Source: an uncultured Campylobacter sp. (lineage in GTDB: Bacteria > Campylobacterota > Campylobacteria > Campylobacterales > Campylobacteraceae). Taken from it: a stretch of DNA of 11,328 nt. The position numbers were made by a program, and so were the translations under genes. Below, piece after piece: positions 1 through 5,457 of this stretch. The stretch spans positions 1 through 11,328 of the forward strand of contig NZ_CALKTQ010000004.1 in NCBI RefSeq assembly GCF_937997465.1. Direction: 5' to 3'. Position 1 is the first letter of the stretch. Each line of letters begins with the position of its first letter. The notes beneath the pieces were generated by a model that worked only from the letters and a program-made list of their open reading frames with translations, searched no databases and was not told where the DNA came from.

Positions 1-134
1 GTCGTCGTTTTGCCCGCGCCGTTTGGCCCCAGCCGCCCTACTACCTCACCGCTTTTGACCTCTAGCGAGATACCTTTTATGATGTTTGTTTTTTTGATTG
101 TTTTTTGTAAATCTTTAACTTCTAATTTATGCAC
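1..134 (-). CDS. lptB: LptB, LPS export ABC transporter ATPase (N-terminal 44 codons only)
   Basis: This is the beginning of an ABC-transporter ATPase that runs off the left edge of the window. Reading the minus strand from a GTG at 134-132 gives 44 codons starting MHKLEVKDLQ and ending in the Walker A motif GPNGAGKTT (residues 36-44). The 'GEVVGRLGPNGAGKTT' context matches LptB, the cytoplasmic ATPase that with LptF/LptG drives lipopolysaccharide from the inner membrane towards the cell surface. The usual residue before LGPNG is Leu; here it is Arg34 (codon CGG). The start is chosen because the GTG overlaps the last codons of tsaE by 8 bases and gives the normal LptB N-terminal length. The tsaE-lptB neighbourhood is as I remember it in C. 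jejuni. Another ABC ATPase cannot be fully excluded from this fragment. Confidence 0.82.
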   Translation of the reverse strand, partial: MHKLEVKDLQKTIKKTNIIKGISLEVKSGEVVGRLGPNGAGKTT

Positions 135-528
135 CGTAAACCTCGTATTTTCTCCCTTTTTGGCTAGGCGAGATGACTACCTTGACGCATTTTTCGCCCA
201 AATTTGCTAGCGCCTTTTCCAGTCGCTCGTCGCCCCACTCTACCAGGTGAAGCCCCTCCTCTAGCAAATTTTCAAAAAGTCCGTTTTGCAAAATCGCGTC
301 AAGTCCGTTTTGATAGATGTCGTAGTGATAAATTTTATCTCCGTAGCTTTGCATGACCGAAAATGTCGGCGAAGTAACCTCCGCATCGATGCCGCGAGCC
401 TTTACGATAGCTTTTACTAACGTCGTTTTGCCGCTAGCCAAATTTCCCTGCAGTATAACGATGCCGCTTTTGGGTAAAATTTTTACCACCTCCTCAAGCT
501 CGCCTAGTCCCAAATTTAACTCTATCAT
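127..528 (-). CDS. tsaE: TsaE, tRNA t6A37 threonylcarbamoyladenosine biosynthesis ATPase
   Basis: This 133-residue protein has the compact P-loop fold signature of TsaE (YjeE), the ATPase that with TsaB and TsaD transfers the threonylcarbamoyl group to A37 of tRNAs reading ANN codons. Visible motifs in order are the Walker A GNLASGKT (residues 28-35), the family SPTF motif (53-56), HYDIYQ (68-73, where the E. coli protein has HFDLYR), and the LVEWGDE segment (95-101) around the conserved Trp. The length is normal for the family. The start ATG at 528 overlaps the stop of the S4-domain gene in an ATGA arrangement, and the 3' end overlaps the lptB start by 8 bases, so the three are likely translationally coupled in one minus-strand transcript. 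Confidence 0.93.
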   Translation of the reverse strand: MIELNLGLGELEEVVKILPKSGIVILQGNLASGKTTLVKAIVKARGIDAEVTSPTFSVMQSYGDKIYHYDIYQNGLDAILQNGLFENLLEEGLHLVEWGDERLEKALANLGEKCVKVVISPSQKGRKYEVYGA

Positions 529-770
529 AGCTCTTTTACGTATAGCGCTTGGGCTGATTTTGGGATGCTTTTGGTCTCCGGGATCGCTAGCACTTCGTAG
601 CGCGCCTCTTTGACTAGAAATTTGATCGTTATCACGTCGCCGATCTTGACCTCTTTGGACGGTTTGGCGACGACGCCGTTTACGCTCACGACGCCGCTTT
701 TACACATGTCTTCGCTGACCGCACGCCTTTTTGTGATATTTACGGTATTTAAAAACTTATCTACTCTCAT
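525..770 (-). CDS. Small S4-domain RNA-binding protein (RqcP/HslR-like)
   Basis: This is an 81-residue protein made almost entirely of one S4 RNA-binding domain: MRVDKFLNTVNITKRR at the N-terminus, then SGVVSVNGVVAKPSKEVKIG, the typical S4 loop and basic helix. It closely resembles Bacillus YabO/RqcP (MRLDKFLKVSRLIKRR as I recall it), which binds the 50S subunit with the NFACT protein RqcH in C-terminal alanine tailing of stalled chains, and also the heat-shock protein HslR. Which role applies here is inference. A longer reading from a TTG at 788 (adding MAKIAA) exists, but I chose the ATG at 770 because the family starts at this Met and because the TTG lies inside the candidate -10 region. 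No Shine-Dalgarno is visible before either start. The gene leads the minus-strand group and overlaps tsaE by 4 bases. Confidence 0.85.
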   Translation of the reverse strand: MRVDKFLNTVNITKRRAVSEDMCKSGVVSVNGVVAKPSKEVKIGDVITIKFLVKEARYEVLAIPETKSIPKSAQALYVKEL

Positions 771-777
771 GGCGGCG

Positions 778-783
778 ATTTTA
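778..783 (-). promoter_or_regulatory. Candidate -10 box for the S4-tsaE-lptB group, very close to the start codon
   Basis: On the minus strand the sequence reads TTTGGCTAAAAT then CGCCGCC and ATG (770). TAAAAT is a good Campylobacter sigma70 -10 box, and transcription starting 6-8 bases after it would place the first RNA base almost on the ATG, giving a leaderless or nearly leaderless mRNA. A second TAAAAT on the same strand at 866-861 (CCGCTAAAATCGCG) would instead give a leader of roughly 85 bases. The sequence does not settle which is used. Confidence 0.4.
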
Positions 784-901
784 GCCAAATTTGGCTTAAA
801 TTTTTAATTTCTCGCCGCTGCATATTAAATTTAATGTAAATTTGACGTTTAGCGTACGCGATTTTAGCGGAAATATTTATAACAAATTAATCAAATTTGG
901 C

Positions 902-907
902 TAAAAT
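902..907 (+). promoter_or_regulatory. Candidate -10 box for argG and the downstream housekeeping run
   Basis: TAAAAT at 902-907, preceded by an A/T-rich stretch (871-899) and no recognisable -35, as usual for Campylobacter sigma70 promoters. A start near 914 would leave a leader of about 23 bases containing the ribosome binding site AAGGA at 926-930, six bases before the argG ATG. No other strong promoter is visible before era, so argG-rplI-hslV-hslU-era may be served from here. Confidence 0.55.
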
Positions 908-936
908 ACGCGTCATCTCAATATGAAGGATAGAGA

Positions 937-2160
937 ATGAAAAAAGATGTGAAAAAAGTCGTTCTCGCCTATTCGGGCGGACTTGATACGAGCATTATTT
1001 TAAAATGGCTACAAGACGAGTATAAATGCGAAGTGGTGACCTTTACCGCCGATATCGGTCAGGGCGAGGAGCTAGAACCCGCACGCCAAAAAGCGCTGGA
1101 GCTTGGCATAAAACCCGAAAATATATTTATAGAGGATTTAAAAGAGGAATTTGTGCGAGATTTTGTATTTCCGATGTTTAGAGCAAATGCCGTTTACGAG
1201 GGCGAATACCTACTAGGCACTTCGATAGCTCGCCCGCTGATAGCTAAAAAACAAGCTGAGATCGCCGCCAAAGTAGGCGCCGACGGCGTAAGCCACGGAG
1301 CGACGGGCAAAGGCAACGACCAAGTGCGCTTTGAGCTAGGCTACTACGCGCTGGGAGATAACCTAACCATCATCGCCCCTTGGCGCGAGTGGGATCTAAA
1401 CAGCCGTGAAAAGCTACTAAAATACGCCGAAAAAAATGGAATCAAAATAGAAAAGAAACCTGGCAAAAGCCCCTACTCTATGGACGCAAATTTACTCCAT
1501 ATCAGCTACGAGGGTCTAGTGCTTGAAAACCCTGCTCACGCTCCGGAAGCTGATATGTGGCGCTGGACGGTAAGCCCCAAAGACGCGCCAAACGAAAGCG
1601 AAATAATAGAAATCGGCTACGAAAAAGGCGATCCCGTTAGTATAAACGGTAAAAAAATGAGTCCAGCGGCGCTACTAGCCGAGCTAAACCGCCTAGGCGC
1701 AAAACACGGCATCGGCAGACTTGACCTAGTAGAAAACCGCTCAGTCGGCATGAAAAGCCGCGGCTGCTACGAAACTCCGGGCGGCACGATAATGCTAAAA
1801 GCTCACCGCGCGATCGAGAGCATCACGCTAGACCGCGGTGCGGCACACCTAAAAGACGAGCTAATGCCTCGCTACGCCGAGCTCATCTATAACGGCTACT
1901 GGTGGTCGCCTGAGCGCATCATGCTACAAGCACTCATCGACAAGAGTCAAGAGAACGTAAACGGCACAGTCAAAGTCGAGCTCTACAAGGGCAACGTCAT
2001 CGTGCTAGGACGCGACAGCAAGACGGACAATCTCTTTAGCGAGGCATTTTGCACATTTGAAGAGGACAGTGTGTTTGATCAAAAAGACGCGAATGGATTT
2101 ATCAAGCTAAACGCGCTTAGATTTATCATCGGACGCAAAAACGGACGCAAATTTAACTAA
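937..2160 (+). CDS. argG: Argininosuccinate synthase
   Basis: This 407-residue protein is the ATP-dependent ligase that joins citrulline and aspartate to form argininosuccinate, the penultimate step of arginine synthesis in the cytoplasm. The N-terminal PP-loop AYSGGLDTS (residues 11-19) binds ATP. The family signature SHGATGKGNDQVRFE (119-133) is intact, and the C-terminal synthetase domain includes the conserved GRLDLVENRSVGMKSRG stretch. Length is normal for the class. The ATG at 937 has a good ribosome binding site (AAGGA, six bases upstream). rplI follows after 13 bases. Codon use is GC-leaning (many CTA, GGC, GCC, ATC), in contrast with the genes after era. It is the first gene of the plus-strand run and diverges from the S4-protein gene. 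Confidence 0.97.
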   Translation: MKKDVKKVVLAYSGGLDTSIILKWLQDEYKCEVVTFTADIGQGEELEPARQKALELGIKPENIFIEDLKEEFVRDFVFPMFRANAVYEGEYLLGTSIARPLIAKKQAEIAAKVGADGVSHGATGKGNDQVRFELGYYALGDNLTIIAPWREWDLNSREKLLKYAEKNGIKIEKKPGKSPYSMDANLLHISYEGLVLENPAHAPEADMWRWTVSPKDAPNESEIIEIGYEKGDPVSINGKKMSPAALLAELNRLGAKHGIGRLDLVENRSVGMKSRGCYETPGGTIMLKAHRAIESITLDRGAAHLKDELMPRYAELIYNGYWWSPERIMLQALIDKSQENVNGTVKVELYKGNVIVLGRDSKTDNLFSEAFCTFEEDSVFDQKDANGFIKLNALRFIIGRKNGRKFN

Positions 2161-2173
2161 ATAAAGGATAAAA

Positions 2174-2620
2174 ATGAAAGTACTACTAATAAAAGACGTA
2201 AAATCGCTCGGAAAAGCCGGCGAAATCAAAGAGGTAAAAGAAGGCTACGGAAATAACTTCCTAATCGGAAAAGGCTTTGCTAAAGCTGCGACTCCAGATG
2301 TCTTACGCCAGTACGAAGCCGAGCAAAAACGTAAGGCCGAGGAGCTAAAATACGAGATCGCAAATATAGAAAAGCTAAAATCCGAGATCGAAAAAATCAC
2401 GCTTAAGGTCAAAAAGCCGCTCGGAGCAAACGGCGCGCTATTTGGCGCAGTGACGAAGGATGAAATTTCAGAAGCGCTAGAAAAAAATCATCATTTGGTG
2501 GTGGATAAAAAGGCGTTTGACTTCGCGCATACGATAAAAGCGACCGGCATCTACGAAGTGGATGTCAAACTCGGCCACGCCGTGCGCGCCACGCTAAAAC
2601 TAGACGTCGAGGGCGAATAA
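2174..2620 (+). CDS. rplI: 50S ribosomal protein bL9
   Basis: This is a 148-residue bL9, which binds 23S rRNA near the L1 stalk and helps maintain reading-frame fidelity. The N-terminal rRNA-binding domain starts MKVLLIKDVKSLGKAGEIKE and carries GYGNNFLIGKGFA (residues 24-36), where many bacteria have GYARNYLIPKGLA. The central helix (about 45-77) is rich in Lys and Glu, and the C-terminal domain includes the family motif GALFGAVTKDEI. Length is normal. The ribosome binding site AAAGGA (2163-2168) lies five bases before the ATG. The stop is immediately followed by the hslV start codon, with no spacer, which points to coupled translation. Confidence 0.96.
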   Translation: MKVLLIKDVKSLGKAGEIKEVKEGYGNNFLIGKGFAKAATPDVLRQYEAEQKRKAEELKYEIANIEKLKSEIEKITLKVKKPLGANGALFGAVTKDEISEALEKNHHLVVDKKAFDFAHTIKATGIYEVDVKLGHAVRATLKLDVEGE

Positions 2621-3154
2621 GTGTTTCACGCGACTACAATTTTAGCCTACAAAGGCAAGAATAAATCGGTCATCGGCGGCGACGGACAGGTTAGCTTTGG
2701 CAACACGGTGCTAAAAGGCAACGCGGTAAAAATACGCAAAATACACAGCGGCAAGGTCCTGGCAGGCTTTGCCGGCAGCACCGCGGACGCGTTTAATCTC
2801 TTTGATATGTTTGAAAACAACCTCGATCACGCCAAAGGCGACCTTCTAAAAGCCGTGATCGAGTTTAGCAAAGAGTGGCGCAAGGATAAATATCTGCGCA
2901 AGCTAGAGGCCATGATGCTGGTGCTTGATAGAGAGAAAATTTTTCTTTTAAGCGGAACAGGCGACGTCGTAGAGCCCGAAGACGGCAAGATAGCCGCCAT
3001 CGGAAGCGGCGGTAACTACGCCTTATCCGCTGCCCGTGCGCTGGATAAATTTGCCCAGATCGACGAAGAGGAGCTCGTAAAAGAGAGCCTAAAGATCGCG
3101 GGCGAAATTTGCATTTATACGAACACGAACATAAAAACCTACGTTTTAGAATAG
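2621..3154 (+). CDS. hslV: HslV, proteolytic subunit of the HslVU (ClpYQ) protease
   Basis: This 177-residue proteasome-like peptidase forms a double hexamer capped by HslU and degrades unfolded proteins in the cytoplasm. The N-terminus is MFHATTILAYK; aligned with E. coli HslV (MTTIVSV) the nucleophile Thr1 corresponds to Thr5 here, so the protein should need removal of four residues, not just Met. Other catalytic positions are visible: Asp21 in GGDGQ (E. coli Asp17) and Lys37 in NAVKIRK (E. coli Lys33). The later motifs LSGTGDVVEPEDG and AIGSGGNYALSAARAL are typical. The start is GTG at 2621, abutting the rplI stop, with GAGGG at 2609-2613 inside rplI as a likely ribosome binding site. hslU follows seven bases after the stop. 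Confidence 0.96.
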   Translation: MFHATTILAYKGKNKSVIGGDGQVSFGNTVLKGNAVKIRKIHSGKVLAGFAGSTADAFNLFDMFENNLDHAKGDLLKAVIEFSKEWRKDKYLRKLEAMMLVLDREKIFLLSGTGDVVEPEDGKIAAIGSGGNYALSAARALDKFAQIDEEELVKESLKIAGEICIYTNTNIKTYVLE

Positions 3155-3161
3155 AGAAAAG

Positions 3162-4484
3162 ATGAATTTAACCCCAAAAGAGATAGTGAAATTTTTAGAC
3201 GATTACGTAATCGGGCAAAAAGACGCCAAAAAGATCATCGCCATCGCGCTACGAAACCGCTACCGCAGGATGAAACTAGATAAAACGATGCAAGATGACA
3301 TCATGCCAAAAAACATCCTGATGATAGGCTCGACTGGCGTGGGCAAAACCGAGATCGCAAGGCGTTTGTCAAAGATGATGGGTTTGCCGTTTATCAAAGT
3401 AGAAGCCAGCAAATACACCGAAGTGGGCTTCGTCGGACGCGACGTGGAGAGCATGGTGCGCGACCTGGCGGCTGCGTCGGTAAATTTGGTTAAAGCCGAA
3501 CAGCGTGAGAAAAACCGCGAGAAAATCGACGAATACGTAAAAGATAAGATAATAAAAAAGCTCCTGCCGCCTCTACCTGCGGGTGCAAGCGAAGAGAAAA
3601 AAGCCGACTACGAAAAAAGCTACGAAAAGATGATGAGCAGGCTGGAAAACGGCGATCTAGACGATCTAAGCATCGAGATAGAAGTCGTACAAAATAGCTT
3701 TGATGCGGGTGCGAACGTACCGCCCGATATGGCGCAGATGCAAGAGAGCTTCGTCAAAATCATCGGCCTAAGCAACAAAACCGTCAAAAAAGAGATGAAG
3801 GTAAAAGACGCCAAAGAGGCGCTCAAAAACGAAGCTAGCGATAAAATTTTAGATATGGAAAGCATCAAAACCGAAGCCGTGCGAAGAGCTGAGAATGAAG
3901 GCATAATATTTATCGACGAGATCGACAAGGTCGCGGTGAGCTCAGGAAACTCCGGCAGGCAAGATCCGAGCAAAGAAGGCGTACAGCGCGACTTGTTACC
4001 TATCGTGGAGGGCTCGACGGTGACGACCAAATTTGGCGCCATAAAGACCGACCATATACTTTTTATCGCCGCCGGCGCCTTTCACATCAGCAAACCAAGC
4101 GATCTAATTCCGGAGCTTCAGGGGCGTTTCCCGCTGCGAGTTGAGCTTGATAGTCTAGATGAAAATGCGCTTTATCAAATTTTAACTCAGCCTAAAAATT
4201 CGCTACTCAAACAATACGAAGCGCTTTTAAAAACCGAAAACGTTGAGCTTAAATTTACGGATGACGCCATAAAAGCTATCGCTAAAATCGCTCAAAACGC
4301 CAACGAGAAAATGGAAGATATCGGCGCTAGACGCCTACACACCGTGATCGAGCGCGTGATCGAGGATATCAGCTTTGAGGCTAACGAGCACGGCGGCAAA
4401 ACGGTAGAAGTGGACAAAGCCCTCGTAGAAAAGCGCCTCTCAGACGTCGTCGAGGATCAAGACCTGGCGAGATATATCTTATGA
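3162..4484 (+). CDS. hslU: HslU, AAA+ unfoldase subunit of the HslVU protease
   Basis: This 440-residue ClpX-family ATPase unfolds substrates and feeds them to HslV. Visible in order are the N-terminal segment with YVIGQKDAKK, the Walker A GSTGVGKT (residues 56-63), the pore loop GFVG (89-92; GYVG in E. coli), the inserted I-domain (about 105-240, charged and Lys/Glu-rich), the Walker B IIFIDE (248-253), the sensor/arginine region ELQGRFPLRVEL, the sensor-2 motif IGARRLHTVIER, and a C-terminus ending DLARYIL. That tail is the part that docks between HslV subunits and activates it. Length is normal. The last codons overlap the era start in an ATGA junction. Expression is presumably coupled to hslV directly upstream. 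Confidence 0.97.
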   Translation: MNLTPKEIVKFLDDYVIGQKDAKKIIAIALRNRYRRMKLDKTMQDDIMPKNILMIGSTGVGKTEIARRLSKMMGLPFIKVEASKYTEVGFVGRDVESMVRDLAAASVNLVKAEQREKNREKIDEYVKDKIIKKLLPPLPAGASEEKKADYEKSYEKMMSRLENGDLDDLSIEIEVVQNSFDAGANVPPDMAQMQESFVKIIGLSNKTVKKEMKVKDAKEALKNEASDKILDMESIKTEAVRRAENEGIIFIDEIDKVAVSSGNSGRQDPSKEGVQRDLLPIVEGSTVTTKFGAIKTDHILFIAAGAFHISKPSDLIPELQGRFPLRVELDSLDENALYQILTQPKNSLLKQYEALLKTENVELKFTDDAIKAIAKIAQNANEKMEDIGARRLHTVIERVIEDISFEANEHGGKTVEVDKALVEKRLSDVVEDQDLARYIL

Positions 4485-5350
4485 AATCAGGCTTTGTAAG
4501 CATCATAGGCCGTACGAATGCAGGCAAAAGCTCGCTTTTAAATTTTTTGCTTGATGCGAAAATCACCATCGTCTCGCACAAGCAAAACGCTACGAGGCGA
4601 AAGATCAGCGGTATCGTGATGAACGGCGAAGATCAGATCGTTTTTACAGATACGCCGGGACTTCACGAGAGCAACAAAACGCTAAACAAACTAATGATAA
4701 ACGAAGCGATAAAATCGATGGGCGACTGCGACGCGATCGTGTTTTTGGCGCCCATTCACGACGGCATAGACGACTACGTCAAATTTCTAAATTTAAATCC
4801 GCAAAAACCATATATCTTGGTGCTCACCAAGGTTGACGAAGTTTCAAACGCCAAGGTGCTTGAAAAAATCGCGCAATATCAAAAATTTCAAGACAAATTT
4901 ACAGCACTTTTGCCTTTTAGCGTCAAAAAGCAAACCTACAAAAAGCCGCTTTTAGATGAAATTTGCAAGCTTTTGCCAGAACATGAGTATTTTTACGATC
5001 CGGAATTTTTAACGCCGACAAACGAAAAAGAAATTTTTCGTGAATTTATCCTAGAGGCACTCTATGATAATCTAAGCGACGAGATCCCCTACTCTACCGA
5101 CGTGCTCATAGACAAAGTCAAAGAAAAACCAGATATAACTGAAATTTATGCCACCATAATCACCGAACGCGAGACACATAAGTCTATAATTATAGGAAAA
5201 AATGGTCAAACTATCAAAAGAATCGGGATAAATTCAAGAAAGTTAATATCAAATTTTACGGGACAAAAAATCCTCGTAAAGCTCGTTGTAGTCGTTAAAA
5301 AAGACTGGCGCAAAGACGAAAAAACTATAAAAAGCTTGAATATTTTATAA
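4481..5350 (+). CDS. era: Era, ribosome-assembly GTPase
   Basis: This 289-residue GTPase binds the 3' end of 16S rRNA during 30S maturation and sits partly at the inner membrane. The G domain shows G1 GRTNAGKS (residues 10-17; many Era proteins have GRPNVGKS), the switch region with ATRRKISGI, G3 DTPG (57-60) followed by LHESNKTLNK, and G4 TKVD (116-119). The C-terminal KH domain carries the RNA-binding loop IIGKNGQTIKRIG (237-249). Length is normal. It starts inside the last codon of hslU (ATGA overlap). The last part of the gene, from roughly 5130 on, is visibly more AT-rich than its start, so the compositional switch seen downstream begins before the gene ends. No rho-independent terminator follows. 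Confidence 0.97.
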   Translation: MKSGFVSIIGRTNAGKSSLLNFLLDAKITIVSHKQNATRRKISGIVMNGEDQIVFTDTPGLHESNKTLNKLMINEAIKSMGDCDAIVFLAPIHDGIDDYVKFLNLNPQKPYILVLTKVDEVSNAKVLEKIAQYQKFQDKFTALLPFSVKKQTYKKPLLDEICKLLPEHEYFYDPEFLTPTNEKEIFREFILEALYDNLSDEIPYSTDVLIDKVKEKPDITEIYATIITERETHKSIIIGKNGQTIKRIGINSRKLISNFTGQKILVKLVVVVKKDWRKDEKTIKSLNIL

Positions 5351-5375
5351 ATAATTATTAAGTCATATATTTTTA

Positions 5376-5384
5376 TGGTATAAT
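5376..5384 (+). promoter_or_regulatory. Strong extended -10 promoter for the msh/cts-like operon
   Basis: TGGTATAAT at 5376-5384 combines an extended TGn element with a perfect TATAAT, the strongest promoter-like sequence in the window. A start near 5391 leaves a leader of about 67 bases. The Shine-Dalgarno AAGGA at 5444-5448 is nine bases before the ATG at 5458. The operon therefore probably has its own transcription start although it follows era on the same strand after only 107 bases. Confidence 0.75.
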
Positions 5385-5390
5385 GAATGT

Positions 5391-5414
5391 GGCAAGTTGC
5401 CTAGTATAGGGCAA
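5391..5414 (+). other. Two overlapping, mutually exclusive hairpins in the operon leader
   Basis: GGCAAGTTGCC (5391-5401) and TTGCCTAGTATAGGGCAA (5397-5414) are both inverted repeats and share the TTGCC segment at 5397-5401. The first can form a four-base-pair stem with a three-base loop; the second a five-base-pair stem plus a G-U pair around AGTATA. Only one can form at a time. They lie at or just after the predicted transcription start. There is no U-run after either, so a rho-independent terminator is unlikely. A protein-binding operator or an mRNA 5'-end stabilising structure are possible. Confidence 0.45.
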
Positions 5415-5457
5415 AACTAACTTAGAATTTGAAGTTTATATTGAAGGATGCTTAAAA

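Larger units (their letters stand above)
778..907. repeat. 16-nt inverted repeat bracketing the divergent intergenic region
   Basis: The sequence CAAATTTGGCTAAAAT occurs on the plus strand at 892-907 and, exactly, on the minus strand at 793-778. Each copy ends in the -10-like TAAAAT pointing towards the nearby gene, so the two divergent promoters are near mirror images. The left copy also forms part of a perfect 14-nt palindrome AGCCAAATTTGGCT at 783-796. The AAATTTG word is common in AT-rich Campylobacter intergenic DNA, so the identity may reflect a shared promoter style rather than a dedicated operator. Confidence 0.6.

Noticed and set aside
771..788. TTG start giving an 87-residue S4 protein
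   Set aside because: It has no ribosome binding site, overlaps the candidate -10 box, and adds residues not expected in the family, which begins MRVDKFL/MRLDKFL.
871..900. ARG-box-like operator in front of argG
   Set aside because: The A/T-rich stretch does not contain the TGAAT/ATTCA half-sites of the ArgR consensus.
3620..4042. 140-codon open frame on the minus strand inside hslU
   Set aside because: It is antisense to an intact, well-conserved gene, is rich in Ser and Leu as expected from the reverse complement of Lys/Glu/Asp codons, and has no recognisable domain or ribosome binding site.
5391..5414. Rho-independent terminator after era
   Set aside because: The stems are short and not followed by a U-run, and they lie downstream of a strong promoter, so they belong to the next operon's leader.
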